64,000 bases of DNA, taken from the NCBI GenBank assembly GCA_037952775.1, contig JBANAY010000004.1, positions 6,882,001-6,946,000 of the forward strand. Reading direction: 5' to 3'. How positions within the stretch are numbered: the stretch's first letter is position 1; every line of letters begins with the position of its first letter. The position numbers and the translations under genes are program-made. A model generated the notes under the pieces. The model did no database searches, was not told where the DNA came from, and was given only the letters and a program-made list of their open reading frames with translations. Source of the stretch: Clonostachys chloroleuca. Taxonomy: Eukaryota; Ascomycota; Sordariomycetes; Hypocreales; Bionectriaceae. Shown here one piece after another: positions 24,340-36,486 of this stretch.

Positions 24340-26030
24340 ATGTTCATCAGGATGACCGCTCTCCTGGCCGCGTTCCAGGCTACAGGCGCAGTAGGCGCTC
24401 TGTCTGGAGAGGCTCGCGCCATGGTGGAAGACTCAATGGCTTGGATGGACAGGTTCTATGATCCAAGAATCAACCAGCTCTACGATCTCGAATCCAAGGC
24501 AGCCATGAACCATGAAACCCTTCCCTCCGCCTGGTATGCCGTCGGCCTCCTCGCTCGCAATGGCAACGAGGGCAAAGACATCTCTGCAGCGGAGTCCGTC
24601 ATTCAATACATCATCGCTGATCAGCACGACAACCCCAAAGACCTATGGTATGGCGACTACACTAGGGAGCCTGAAGAGCCCGACGTTGGTTCAAGTGTCT
24701 ACCCGGCTCAAGCATACCGTTCCTGGGATCCCAACTGGAGAGGCTTTGTCGGCCTGAGCTTGATTACCATCTATGAGGACTTTGGTGATCTACTGTCCCA
24801 GTCTGTCAAGGATCTGATGTTAGAGAGTCTGTACAACTGCAGCGTGGGCGACTCTTACCGCGAGGGCGGTGTCAACAACGATAACTTGTACCCGGCATAC
24901 AGCAACCCAGCCATCATGCGGGCCATTGGCACTGGCTGGACTGGCCGCAAGACTGGGGACGCGAATATGACGCAGGCTGGCGAGGACTATGCCAAGAAGA
25001 TCATCGATTTGTACGACATACATGGCACGCTTTCTGAATTCAATTCGGCTACCTATACAGGCATCTCCCTCTTCGGCCTCACCCTCTGGTGCAGGTACGC
25101 ACCAGAGGACTCCATTATGGCGAAGCGAGGGCCAGACATGCTCCGAGGCGTCTGGAATACCACAGCTCAGCTCTGGCACGCCGGTATGCGCAATCTTGCT
25201 GGCCCCTGGGACCGCTCGTACAGCTTCGACATGACCATCTCTCTTGGCCATCTCTCCCTATGGCTCGCACCTATGATCGGCAGGAAAGAGTCTGGCCTGC
25301 ACCAGTACCCAGAAATCATGAGCCACGCTCGAGACTGGGGATGGGCACCGCTCATTGCCGTGCACTCCGAATTTCAGAGTTCTCTGCTGTCAGACGAACT
25401 CAAGAACTCCCTCAAGACATTCAGTGGAGAGAGGACTTGGAAGGGTCAGGCATACTACCCACCTTACGACCTGGAATCGAGAAACATTACCACTTGGTTG
25501 AGTGAGAAGTTGATGATTGGAGCACAATCGTATCGTACCAAAAGCCAGAACGGGCCGTCCAACAATAATGGCCAGTTTCACCCTGCCGTTGCACAGTGGA
25601 AGTATGGAGATGATAAGATTGGGTGGCTCTCGGTATGTTTCAACAATTTCTGTCCTAGAATACAGAAAAACCAAATGATCGGAAAGCTAACATCTATTAG
25701 CTCCGCTCTAGCCAAGCCTATGTGAAGACGGAGGTCTCGCCCAACCGTCTGAAGCTCACTTACCCCAATGGTGGGGCTGACTCTGTCTTCGCCTTCTTCG
25801 TCTCACCCTCTCTCCGCCAGACCAACGTTAAGAGCTGGGCCGATATCCAAGGCGTGTCCATCTCCATCTCCGGCAACGTGAACATGACTCCCGTCTTGAC
25901 TTTTGCTGGCCGTTACGGCGGTTCGGCAGGAGCCTACTACGACCATAACTACTGGCGCTTCGAGCACAAGATGCCTTCTGGATTCACAGGTACACCAGAG
26001 CTCATCATTGATTTCGTCCCTGAGGAATAG
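24340..26030 (+). CDS. Secreted protein of unknown function, helical-barrel-like
   Basis: Exons 24340-25632 and 25701-26030 (68-nt intron, GTATGT..TTAG) give 540 aa. The ATG at 24340 (MFIRMTALLAAFQATGAVGA) starts a short signal peptide; 24352 is an alternative start. I recognise this as a conserved fungal secreted family but know no demonstrated activity. Repeated aromatic-rich helices (DPNWRGFVGLSLITIYEDFGDLL, NLYPAYSNPAIMRAIGTGWTG, TYTGISLFGLTLWCRYAP, AGPWDRSYSFDM) look like the alpha/alpha barrel of six-hairpin glycosidases and lyases. Acidic residues lie in GPWDRSYSFD and GGVNNDNL. A C-terminal region of about 110 residues from YVKTEVSPNRLKLTY looks beta-rich. Its position among GH29, GH2 and lyase genes supports a role in polysaccharide breakdown, but this is inference. 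Confidence 0.75.
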
Positions 26031-26229
26031 CCCTAGCTCGGGCATAGTCGTTAGTTCAGGAGTATAATTGAATGTAAGACATATCTTAGTACCTTGACCC
26101 TAAATGAAAGAGTGCAAATAATACGAACATGCATAGAGGTGCTTATCAACCAAAAACTAAACGCATACTGTAGTATTTTGAACGTCTTTTGCAACGCACA
26201 TGACATGAACACGGCCCAGAGGAGCGGCC

Positions 26230-28861
26230 TCATCCGACATTCAGCGCCCAATCCATCCCATAGTAACGCATTCGTACATCTTCTCCTTTCACCAGCCCTT
26301 TTGCATGAATAAGATAAGTATCTCCGGGGAAAATATCAGCGCAATTATCCTCCCAGCAAATCTTGCGCCCCTCCTTCGTCGCGTAGAGCTCGAGCCCTTT
26401 TACTGGCGCATTAGAAGTGACCTCAACCCTATCGTCCAGAACTTTGAGTTTAATATGGTAGGAGATTGGAAGATGAACATATTTCAGTGGCTGCGGCCAG
26501 TCCGATGCACGGGAAATGATTTGGTTGTTCGCAAACAGGAGGGCCTGCACAGCCGTCTTATCATCCACCTTTTCATCCTCGACTAACTCTGTGGAGCGAT
26601 TTGAAAGGAGGACTTGCCGCTGTAAAATCCTTTCTTCGCGGAGCTGACCTGTCCCCGTGTCGAAGAGGCGCACCACTACTTTCATGTCAGCTTCCTGCAG
26701 CGTGGTGTTTACTGCCCAGATGTCGAAGATGTACGATTTCTTGGCAAGATCATGGGGAGCACCTGGTATTGGAATCGGCGGTGACTTGAGGCGTTTGAGC
26801 TCAGGCGTAGAGCGGTGGATGGCGATGACGATGGGTGCTGACTCTCGCTTGGTCGAGTAGAAGGCCAACTTGCGCTCTCCATAGAAGTCAATCATACCCC
26901 AGCTAGAGACTGGCCAACAATCGTTTAGCTGTATATCTGGTTAGCTAGTCCCGAGCTAGATTAATACATTCGAAGCAAATGAAATGTAAATGCCATACCT
27001 GCCAGATGAGTTGGCCGCCACAATACCCACGGCCTGGACCCTTCCACTGTCGTCGACAACTCCTCACTGCGAATGCGAGACATTCGGCTTGAATCAGCTG
27101 CGTAGCATAAGTCCAACTCTCAAGACGCATTGAGTCTACTCTCAAATTTCCCAAAACATAGGCCGCCATTCTGCGCTCGCCGCCCTCGGCCTTGTTGTGC
27201 AGATTCATCACCTCGCTCTGGGGGTGTCTCTGCGCAGGATCGATCACGAACCGAGGTACAGAGTTGACCGAGGGAAAGGAAAGCATGCCAAATTCGGAGA
27301 CGAAGCGCCCCGTGAGTTTGTCCCAGAGCTGGTACGGCTCTTGGCTGCCGTGCCACACATTCCATTGATGAATATCGCCAACCGTGCGGTCATCTGACCT
27401 TTTACCGCCCCAAGGGGATCCGGGATGATATGGAACATTGGGTGCGTATTGTTCCATGGCAGCTGGAAGGTAGTTTTCGTAGATAGTTCTAGCGGGAAAG
27501 TCTGTGCCCGTCCAGTTGCCAGAGTGGTCATCAGGATCATACTGCAGTCCAAGGTCTTCAATTACTTGGTAGTCTTCGTTGTTACCGGCGTAGATGACGA
27601 TGGAGCAATAGTTTCTCAGCCGCTTGAGTTGGTCTGCGGCTTCCTTCTTGACACTCTCTGCAAATTCTGGGTAGCAGGGGTACTGGCCGCAAGCAAACAT
27701 GAAGTCTTGCCAAACAAGCACACCTCGACGATCACACTCAGTGTACAGGGCATCGTGCTCGTAAATTCCGCCGCCCCAGATTCGCAGCATGTTTTGATTG
27801 CCCTGCAAGCAGCTTTCAACTGTCGTCTCGTAGTCCTTTGGGGTCAGAGCCGTCAAAAAGGAATGATCGGGGATAAAATTGGTCCCTGAAATATAAATTG
27901 ATTGGTTGTTGACTTCGAAGAAGAAGCTGGTGCCAGGTTCATCGACCAGGACATCTTGCACTAGCCGCACGCGACGTATACCTAGAGTTATCGTGCATGT
28001 GTGCAAAGTATCTCCATACTTGCTGCGAGCACGCACCACGACGGTGTAGAAGGCCTGTGGTCCATGACCAACGGGATACCATAGCTCCGGCTGGGGAATG
28101 CTAAAGGAAACATTGCTCCGGGAGTTCCCTGTGGCCATTGCAGATACGCCGCGGAAAGTACGCTGGGTGGGAGAGGTGACGATAACCTCAACATCGCCCT
28201 TTGTGTCGAAATTGGCTTGCCAAGAGACGTTCAATTCAGCTTGCCGTAGATCTTCTGCAACTTCAGCATCGGCAAAGACATCATACACGATTGAGGCATA
28301 ACTCTCAAGGTGTATCTCGCGATACGGACCGCACGAGAGAAGTAGAGGACCCCAGTCCCAGCCATAGTGATATGCAGCCTTGCGAACATGCAGTCTAGAT
28401 CCCTCTCCATTGAATGCACGATACTTGCCATGTTTCTCTTGAATAGCGCGACCCTCGAGGAGCGCGCTTCGGAAGACGATGCGCAAAGTGTTGACGCCCC
28501 TCTTCAGCACATCCCTCACATCCACACGGTGACGATGAAACATGTTGGAGGAACCGAGTATTGGACGTTCATTCAGAAAGACAGTGGCGTAGGTATCTAG
28601 ACCTTGAAAGACGAGATCTTGTCGTGAGTGGCTGGAGTTGGGCTCATGAAGAAACTCGCACCGATACTCCCAGTCAGTCTCACCCACCCACTGAGCAAGT
28701 CGTTCATTTTGGTCAAGGAACGGGTCTGGAATGAGATTTGCATCAAGCAGATCTACGAAGATCTCCGTCGTTGGTTTACAATGAGCGCTGGCGTGCCATT
28801 CTTCGTCGCTGCCATAGCGCCGCCAGCTCCATCCTGCAAGTGTCTGCGTGGTAGATGCCAT
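26230..28861 (-). CDS. GH2 beta-mannosidase, intracellular type
   Basis: Exons 28861-26999 and 26928-26230 are joined in phase 0 (CAG/GTATGG..ATACAG/CTA), reading GGQLIWQ/LNDCWPVSSWGMID, and give 853 aa. I start at the ATG for MASTTQTLAGWSW; an in-frame ATG 60 nt upstream adds a non-family leader. The N-terminal jelly-roll (DTYATVFLNERPIL), the immunoglobulin-like domain and the TIM barrel follow in GH2 order. The acid/base is E429 in YAGNNEDYQ and the nucleophile E523 in RFVSEFGMLSF. There is no signal peptide and the length is near 850 aa, both features of the fungal beta-mannosidase B group. It releases mannose from short beta-linked manno-oligosaccharides inside the cell. The sugar transporter gene starts 620 bp upstream, divergently, so the two may share a promoter. 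Confidence 0.9.
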
Positions 28862-29484
28862 AATGTAATGAATTGGTATCGAGGCTGGTTGCGGCCAAAT
28901 TTTATTCCCTGAGAGCCTCACGGAACATCAAAACCATCTCCTAGGATCATGAAAAACCACTCGCAGTCGTTGACTTTTGTATTGGGTAGGTCTAGCCGCT
29001 ATAAGATCCCAGCATTTCCTCCGCCTCTGGCACGAACACTTTGATCCACTCGAACGGACATGGTAGCATGTGGTCAGGTAGCAATGTCGAGCATAATGTA
29101 ACGTAAGGCAGACCGAACAGGGACATACCCTAGCTCGAAGCCGTTCATCCAAAAGCCAGTGTTGCGGGTGACTTCGGTCATTTCCTGAAGTGAACACCAG
29201 CGTGCCAATCGCCGATCACACGAAGGAGGCCCTTTCGCATTAGTTCGGGGTACAAGCGGTCAAACTATGGAACACGCTGCCCCGGACTTCAGCTTGGATA
29301 CCGCGGGGAATGTCCCCCCACCATCGGAACTCGCCTGCCTCAAACTATCTGGTCGTCTCATGTTCGAAAACGTCCCATGTCCTATCAGACCCCCCTCCTT
29401 ATAAGTAGGTAATTTCTCTTGTCCCTCCTTGACCATTCTCCATCCTTTATATCTATACCAACATCTCAAGGTTCTTGAGTTACC
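28862..29484. promoter_or_regulatory. Shared divergent promoter, beta-mannosidase / sugar transporter
   Basis: A 623-bp gap separates the divergent start codons of the GH2 gene and the MFS transporter. Co-regulation is plausible from this layout. A TATA-like TTATAAGTAGG occurs at 29399-29409, about 85 bp before the transporter ATG. No strong palindrome was found. Confidence 0.45.
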
Positions 29485-31101
29485 ATGGCTGCCTTCAAAG
29501 ACCGACAAGCCTCGGCCGCTGAGAGCGCCGAGGTCGACAGGCCTGCGATTGCCGTCGATGCCGCTATGAACCAGACGAGCGTTGCTGCTCTTGAAGTTAT
29601 CAAGAGGCTAGAGCCCGTACAGCCACTCAGCAAACGGATGGTCCAAATGTACATCATCTGTGGCTTCATGTTCCTCGGTTCCACCATCAATGGGTTCGAC
29701 GGCTCTCTTATGGGCAACATGCTGGCCCTGCCCTCCTTCCAGAATCAGTTTGGCGCGTCCATTGTGGGAGTTCAAACTGCCTTCATCTCCAGCATGTACA
29801 ACATTGGCTCCGTCTGCGCTCTGCCCTTTATTGGTCCCCTGACTGACACCTGGGGCCGACGCGTGGGTAACGTCATTGGCTGCCTCTTCATTATCATGGG
29901 TACCATATTGCAAGGTACCTCAAAGGCCCTCCCTCAGTACCTAGCTGGGCGATTCTTCCTTGGTTTTGGCGGCTGCGTCGTTAATGTGGCCTGCCCCTCG
30001 TTCGTCGTCGAGTTTGCTCATCCAGTGTATCGTGGGGTCATCACTGGGTTGTACAACTGCTGCTACTATCTCGGAGCCATCCTCGCTGCGGCAACCCTGC
30101 GTGGTTCAGTCCACTACCAAGATACGAGGGCATGGCTTATCCCAACTTGGGTTCAGTTGGCCTTCCCGGCCATTCTTCTACTGACCTGCTGCCTGTTTCC
30201 CGAGTCCCCAAGGTGGCTCTTCGTCCATGGCAAACCCGACAAATGTCGTGAGATTCTGGTGAAGTACCATGGTAATGACGATCCAGACTCTCTATATGTG
30301 CAACTTCAGCTTCGCGAGTTCGAGGAGAAGCTGGAACTGGACGGTGCTGACAAACGGTGGTGGGATTATCGAGTCCTCTTCAACTCACGGGCCGCCATCT
30401 ACCGTGCCATTCTCTGCGCCGTTGCCGTGTCCGCGTTCAGTCAGTGGACGGGCCAGAGCGGCGTGTCATACTTTCTACCTGCCATGCTGTCGACAACCGG
30501 AATCATCGACTCGACGACCGTTCTCAACATCAACCTCGGGATCACTCTCGCTAGCGGTGCTGCGGCCTGCTTTGGTGCCAGCCTGATGGATCGCTTCGGC
30601 CGCCGAAAAATCCTCATATCGTGCTGCGTCGCCATGGCCCTGCTCTGGGCTGGCATGCTCGGCGGGACCGGCGCCTATTATGAGAATGACAACAAGGCAG
30701 CAGCCAAAGCCTCTATTGTCTTCGTCTTTCTCATCGCTATCGTCTTCTCGGCCGCTTATACTCCGCTGCAGGCGCTGTATCCCGTCGAGTGTCTTTCGTA
30801 CGAGCAGCGTGCCAAGGGAATGGCTCTGCAGAATATGGCAGGCAACGCCGCTGGCTTGGTCAACCAGTTTGCCTTTCCCATTGCATTGGGCGATATTACT
30901 TGGAAGACTTACTTCATCTACCTAGGCACCTGCACGGCCGAGGCTGTATACTACTACTTCCTTATGGTCGAGACCAAGGGCCACACGCTCGAAGAACTTA
31001 CCGAGATTTTCAAAGCGCCTAATCCACGCCAAGCATCGTTGATGAAGAAGGAGGAAGTAGAAAGGGCTGTGACACAAGTCCAGGAGGCTAAGGCTGTCTA
31101 A
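29485..31101 (+). CDS. MFS sugar transporter, lactose-permease (LAC12-like) type
   Basis: Intronless, 538 aa, from the ATG for MAAFKDRQAS. Twelve membrane segments are readable. The sugar-porter signatures are present: GFDGSLMGNM in TM1, GPLTDTWGRR in loop 2-3, PESPRWL after TM6, DRFGRRKIL in loop 8-9 and VETKGHTLEEL after TM12. The GFDGSLMG block, the NCCYYLGAILAA segment and a WTGQSGVSYFLPAML segment resemble fungal lactose/cellobiose/oligosaccharide permeases more than hexose carriers. It is divergent from the intracellular beta-mannosidase gene. Import of manno-oligosaccharides or of another oligosaccharide released by the secreted enzymes of this region is a reasonable inference. Substrate identity is not determined by sequence. 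Confidence 0.88.
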   Translation: MAAFKDRQASAAESAEVDRPAIAVDAAMNQTSVAALEVIKRLEPVQPLSKRMVQMYIICGFMFLGSTINGFDGSLMGNMLALPSFQNQFGASIVGVQTAFISSMYNIGSVCALPFIGPLTDTWGRRVGNVIGCLFIIMGTILQGTSKALPQYLAGRFFLGFGGCVVNVACPSFVVEFAHPVYRGVITGLYNCCYYLGAILAAATLRGSVHYQDTRAWLIPTWVQLAFPAILLLTCCLFPESPRWLFVHGKPDKCREILVKYHGNDDPDSLYVQLQLREFEEKLELDGADKRWWDYRVLFNSRAAIYRAILCAVAVSAFSQWTGQSGVSYFLPAMLSTTGIIDSTTVLNINLGITLASGAAACFGASLMDRFGRRKILISCCVAMALLWAGMLGGTGAYYENDNKAAAKASIVFVFLIAIVFSAAYTPLQALYPVECLSYEQRAKGMALQNMAGNAAGLVNQFAFPIALGDITWKTYFIYLGTCTAEAVYYYFLMVETKGHTLEELTEIFKAPNPRQASLMKKEEVERAVTQVQEAKAV

Positions 31102-32118
31102 CCCAGATTCACCTGTGATGGGAAAACTAGGTCCAACAACCGGATAAATAACAGAGAAGGGAGTTATATGCCGTAATAATTTGCTCACAGGAAATATATC
31201 AGACCCAAAGTTTCGGGGGGTTTTTTTTTTCTTGGTTAAACTACTGTAATTACACTGCCAGAGCGTAATATTTTTAATTGACGTACGATGAGCCCTGTGC
31301 CTTATTCCAACTTAACTACTGAGTATCGAATGTCCTTCATTTTAGGCATAGCTCAATGTCCATAGTAAATGCTTTCACCTCTTTTCAAACTAGTTAGAAG
31401 AAGACGGACTATGCATATTAGTATACGTATAAGCCAACGTAGAAGTAGGTTTGCATGGCAGAACAAAATCCATGTGTAGGGCTGACGACTCTGGAGTCCA
31501 CCAACACCTCTTTCACTGCCCAACCTGAATCACCGCAGCCGCCGCTCCAATTCCTCCCGCAGGGGCCAGCATATTCACATGCTCAACTTCGGAATCTTAG
31601 TGTCAACGGCTTTCTGAGCAGCGTTGGTTCCACAGGGTACCTAATGAGCATGACGGGCTGCGGGGGAGGCTCCGGGAGAGGCTGCGGACAAATCCGCCCA
31701 ACTCATTCACTTGCTGTGACTTTTGACTTTGACATTTTAGAAACTGGGCAAACATTGGCGTCAGTGTCTCCATCCGATGTCGCCTATGGCAGGGGCCTAG
31801 AACACTAGCCCGGGGCATATCTCGGGCCTAGCCCCGGCTGACATTTTCCGCAATGTCACGCCGTCACGTTCATTGATTCATGGGGTGTCGAAAACGGTAA
31901 TCGGAGACTGGGGGCGCCTAGAGTCTGGGATACATCCGGGGTAAGTGTTGGGGTTTGAGGATATCACAAACAGCGGATGGAGACTGATACTTGTGATAGC
32001 TGGCCTCTCCACAGTCCTTATAACAGGAGAAACCCCCCAGATATCGAGGGCAAATTTGAACTAAGGTTCATCAAGAGCACATCATATCTACACCATACAC
32101 TCAACTTGCTGTGACAAC
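31102..32118. other. Intergenic, lyase promoter region
   Basis: About 1 kb. A T-run (31220-31231) and AT-rich stretch follow the transporter 3' end. An open frame at 31455-31808 (117 codons) has an ATG but no recognisable motif and Gly/Pro-rich low-complexity content, so I do not call it. TCCTTATAACAGG at 32015-32027 is a TATA-like element about 95 bp before the lyase ATG. GC-rich CTAGCCCGG/CGGGCCTAG half-matches lie at 31804-31832. Confidence 0.4.
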
Positions 32119-33455
32119 ATGCTTTTCCAGAAGTTGATTTTGGTCCTCTCATCGGCATGCATCCTCCCCCACGGAAATGCCTCGCCAGTTGCGGGAGATG
32201 CATCTCAGTCTTACCGTGGTCAACCCTTCATTCACCCCGGCGCTCTCCACACCAGGAAAGACATTGAAAGGGTCAAGGGCCACGTTCGTGCGCAAGAGCA
32301 ACCATGGCTCAGGGCCTGGCAACATCTCGAATCTGCCAGGCTGGCTCAAGCGACCTGGGTCCCCACCCCCAAAGCATCCTGGTGAGGGGTAGAAGTACCA
32401 CGAATGCATCTGTCCCAAGTGAAAACTATGGGTATGCATACAGAGATGCTCATTCAGCATATCAGCTCACCCTCAGATGGCTTATTGGCGGGAATGAAAC
32501 CTACGCGGACCGTGCCGTCGTCATCCTAAACTCATGGGCATCTACGTTGGTCGACATTCAGGGTACAGAAGATAAATATCTAGCAGCAGGGTTATATGGC
32601 TACCAATTTGCCAATGCCGCCGAGCTTCTTCGTACATACCGAGGCTGGGCATACACTGACCAGAGAGCCTTTGGGGTGATGTTGAATGACATCTTTGCCA
32701 AATATAGCAGAGACTTTCTAGATCACCACAACTACAAGCCCGACTTTTACTACGCCAACTGGGATCTCTGCAACATCGCATGCCTTATGTCGGTCGGAAT
32801 ATTCAACGAAAACAGAACAATGTTCGATTTCGCTGTCGACTATTGGAAGAATGGTCTGCCTGGGGATAGCTCCGTCGTTGTTAACGGCGCTCTGCCCTAC
32901 TTCTCCATTGCAAACTACACAGAAGAAGGATCAGGCAAGACTTTGATGCAACATCAAGAATCAGGTCGTGATCAAGGTCACTCTCTCCTCTGCATGGCCT
33001 TAGTTGGCGTCATTGGTCAGCAAGGGTGGAACCAAGGCTTGGACTTGTTCTCTACATTTGGCCGCCAGATCTTGAACGCGTGAGTCTTCTCCTCAAAGGA
33101 GCAATGAAAGCTGAAGACTAAGTCACTGATTTTTCTTTTCACCAGGGCGGAGTATGTGGCTAAATACAACACTAACCACACTGTTCCTTATACTCCCTAT
33201 ACCAGCTGGGAGGGGTTACTTGCGGTGGTTTCACCAAAATCACGATTTGATGCGCGACCCGGCTACGAGCTCCTCCATTCGCATTACGCTGAACTTGAAT
33301 CAAGGAATGCCTCTTGGTCTAAGGATTATCGGGACTATGTTAACAGGAATATCACTGCGAATGTTGAGGGAGGAGGTGGTGATTACGGTCCGAACTCGGG
33401 CGGATATGACTCTTTTGGCCATGGTACTCTGATGTATCGCCTTCAAAAGGAGTAG
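32119..33455 (+). pseudogene. Secreted alginate-lyase-domain polysaccharide lyase, one-base frame break
   Basis: The ATG at 32119 starts a clear signal peptide (MLFQKLILVLSSACILPHGNA). The frame runs through HTRKDIERVKGHVRAQEQPW to TWVPTP and then stops at 32383. The homologous sequence continues without gap in another frame (ILVRGRSTTNA, ENYGYAYRDAHSAYQLTLRW). The break lies at or beside the CCCCC run 32366-32370 and is consistent with loss of one C. After it the protein is intact: FYYANWDLCNIACLMSVGIF, the lyase signature ESGRDQGHSL, and a spliced last exon (intron 33080-33145, donor GTGAGT) ending YDSFGHGTLMYRLQKE. Counting one missing base, it would be about 423 aa, normal for the family. 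The family cleaves uronic-acid-containing polysaccharides by beta-elimination. Either an assembly indel or a recent pseudogene. Confidence 0.75.
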
Positions 33456-34329
33456 CATAGAGCACCGGGATCTGAGATTCAATGCACTAGTTCATCACCA
33501 TACAAACACAGTGATGTTTATTTTTAGGGATTAAGAAACAATACGATTAAGGGTATAATCTATTCGGCCATCAACCCCTCCACCTCCCCTCTCTGCATGT
33601 CAGTGCCACCGGCTGCCCTACTTATTCTTCTTGTTGAGAGCACAATCCTATAGTGACCTGAATTTGGGCAAAATAACACCCACTACTTTGATCCACCTAC
33701 CTTCAATGCTGAGGCGGCTTTGGCATCGATCTCATCTTTAATCATACGCCTGAGAATATCCTGGCCAAAGTTAACTAGAGCCGGTTAAATAGCGCTGCCT
33801 TAGCGCAACTAGCAAGTTGGGAGCAAGTGTATTAATCCCAGGCTTTGAAACTTGGGTCTAAGATCTTATTTCCTTTTAGAGAAGGCGACGAGATCTGTTC
33901 CTATATGACCGAAAGCTGTGCACGTGTCACTATAGGTGCTCTGGACAAGGGGCTTTTGATACCACTGATTTGATTTAAGTTAGCTAAAGTGCTTGGGTTA
34001 ATTAGAAGGCGAATAAAAGAAGCTATGTGTATGGCAGCTAGATAGATGTATGAGCATATCATTAATCAGCATCAGACGAGCTACTCGCCCTGCCGGCGAA
34101 GGAGTCGTCGGTATGAAGATTTACAGAGTTCCCCTTCCGTATAGCTGTAGCCTTGGTTTAGCAGAGCTTTAGTTTCTGCCTTTCGTATTCAACATGTTGT
34201 GATGTCAGATCTAGGACCTTCTATTATGGTTTTTAATTGTGTGTCAAGCCACTCGAACTCTCAACCGTATAGCCACAGTGATCTATCAGTATTTCAAAGA
34301 AGATAGTGAAATTTTTGATCCTGACCTTA
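33456..34329. other. Intergenic, no gene seen
   Basis: About 870 bp between the convergent lyase and GH28-like genes. No coding signal, repeat or RNA gene recognised. Confidence 0.45.
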
Positions 34330-35994
34330 CTACTCGACAGCTTCAATAAATTTCAAGCCACGAACATGCTCGTTGGCAAAAAGAGGGATAAAATCTGACA
34401 CCATGTACCATCTAGGCTTCTCCATGTTTGCGTGAACCACCCTATCGCCGATTTTCAGATTCTCAAACCTCACATTTTCGACTGGACGATCCTTATCATA
34501 GCCGAGGATCATGGAGGGGTTGACGACCTTACAGTGATCCGTATCAAGAGTGACATCTTTAAACGTCACGTTTCTCACGGCAACTCCGGGGGCCATTGTC
34601 CACATGGCATTTTGCATCACCCGGATATTGACAAGCTGACCCCGGGTGATTCTCTCCACCCTGATATTTTCAAAGGTAAAATCCTCGAGGGTGTTCATGT
34701 CGCCAGCGTTGAGGGCGATTACACCTTGATACCATTGCTGGTTTTCCTCATGGTCCAAAACATCAATATCACTGACTCTGATGTTACTCATAGTCTCTGG
34801 CCTTTCTGGGTTTCCGTGAGTTCCAACATTGATAGCATGCGCCATATCCGGCAACAGTACGCAATGGCGGATATCGACGTTAGTTGTGTCTCCGTACCAA
34901 TCCCATCGGTGGGAGTACAAGGCGATGCAGTCGTCAGACGTCCGAAGGAAACAGTTCTCAATGACAATATTCGATGAACAGAAGAAATCAATTCCATCTC
35001 CATTTCCAGCAGAAGAAAATGCCCGGTAACGGTCAATGTGTACGTTCTTGCATTGTCCAGCCGAGAGAGTGAACCCGTTGGAGTTGAGAGAAGTTACGCC
35101 TTGCACATCGATGCTTGTTGCGCCACTCATATGAATTGCGCCTCCATGTTCTCTGTGGACATAGCCCCCCTCGGGTCCCAGAATGAACCCATGCCCTCGC
35201 ACAGCGCAATTAGAGACATCAACAAAGTTAAGGCGGCACGTAATGAATGCTCCACCGGCAAGATATACTGTTTTTCCAGATGGAACGAAGAGATTTACAC
35301 CGTCTCCTTCAAGCACTTTATTATATGCCGATCCCTGATTTATTCCAGGGCCAAAGTACCAGGTATCAGATGTATCTGTCGCTGGGGCTTGATGGTCGAT
35401 TGCATTGGACAGGATGTGAAGGGCTTGCCATTTATTTCCATTCACTTCGATCATAATATCCCAGGGTTTATCAAGAACGAATGTCAAGCGGTTTTGGCCA
35501 TCGTTGGTGGTTTTGATGTTATATGAACGAGGCCTTGTGGCGAATGAAGAGACTTGGCCGGCATTGAACGAAACCTTGAATTCGGTCGGACAGTCGAAGT
35601 CTACCGATGCTACCGCTATTGTATGGCGGCGAAATAGATTACTGGCGGCATTGGGTTCCGATACTTGCACAGCATAGATGCCGACGCTGCTCCAGTTCCC
35701 AGCTTCTGGAAATTTGGGTCGGACCTCCAATGTGAAGTCCCTGTTGGTGGCGTACTAGGAGGAGTCTCATAGACCCTGATTGACGATGATGGTGCCATTT
35801 CCGCGGGAAATTCGATTGTGTGGGCCGGGACTTCTTTCAGGGGTGCCTTGACGACGGCCAAGACGAGAGAATGGCATGAAAATGATACTCTTTCTTGTAG
35901 ATTAGCTCTTAGAAAGACGCCAGAAGTTATAGATATTTACACAAACCTCCCAGCCCACTGACCAAGTGGTCTTAGCGGCATTGGGTTGATTCAT
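34330..35994 (-). pseudogene. GH28-like parallel beta-helix glycosidase, 5' end broken
   Basis: The main frame (34330 to about 35755, minus) encodes about 470 residues of a right-handed beta-helix. It shows GH28 hallmarks in order: GNGDGIDFF, RTSDDCIALYSH and AINVGTHGN, supplying the three catalytic-type Asp and the His. This frame has no ATG at its head. Upstream homologous sequence (IEFPAEMAPSSSIRVYETPPS) continues in a neighbouring frame and meets the main frame at YATNRDFTLEVRP near 35753-35762, where TAG interrupts. One missing base there would join them. That upstream frame also lacks an ATG. A short first exon at 35994 (MNQPNAAKTTWSVGWE, donor GTTTGT) is possible but unproven, so the span end is a guess. 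GH28 enzymes hydrolyse pectic or related uronides. No signal peptide is visible. Confidence 0.65.
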
Positions 35995-36486
35995 TCAGTA
36001 AAGCCGTTCAAGACCGTGATCGGGCATGACTGCGGGATTGGCCCGCCGTCGTGATTCTGGCTCTGCAATTGGTGGAAACGCTTGAAAACCTCGACAAGGG
36101 AGTGATGTCACCAGAGCGGACTCCGGCCCGCGACATGGCCCGGTGCTGGTTGAGCTTAGATGGAGGCGGTTACGGGTATTCAGTCCTAACTGAGGGGTTA
36201 CAGCCGCACCAGTCACATGGTACCAGTCCAACGATCCTGGTTTCTCTAATCAGCCATTCGCATTCTCATTACCCCAGAATGTGATTACTAACTAGATTCC
36301 CCAGCCCCTTTTCTGGAGAGTCAGTGTGGGGTTGTGAGCCTTCTCATGATGACATACCCTGCATTGGATGTCACCAGGTGGCGTGGATCGTATGTTTGAG
36401 GTATTTGCCTCGAAAGTTAGCAAGAGAACGCCCTCACCAACTTCAGATAGCCGTTGAGAATATCTTCCTGCAGCAAGAGAGTGACC
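35995..36486. other. Intergenic, regulator upstream region
   Basis: About 490 bp between the GH28-like gene and the divergent Zn2Cys6 gene. Nothing further recognised. Confidence 0.4.

Noticed and set aside
31455..31808. 117-codon ATG-led open frame
   Set aside because: Low-complexity Gly/Pro/Ser content, no homologous text recognised, no splice or promoter support.
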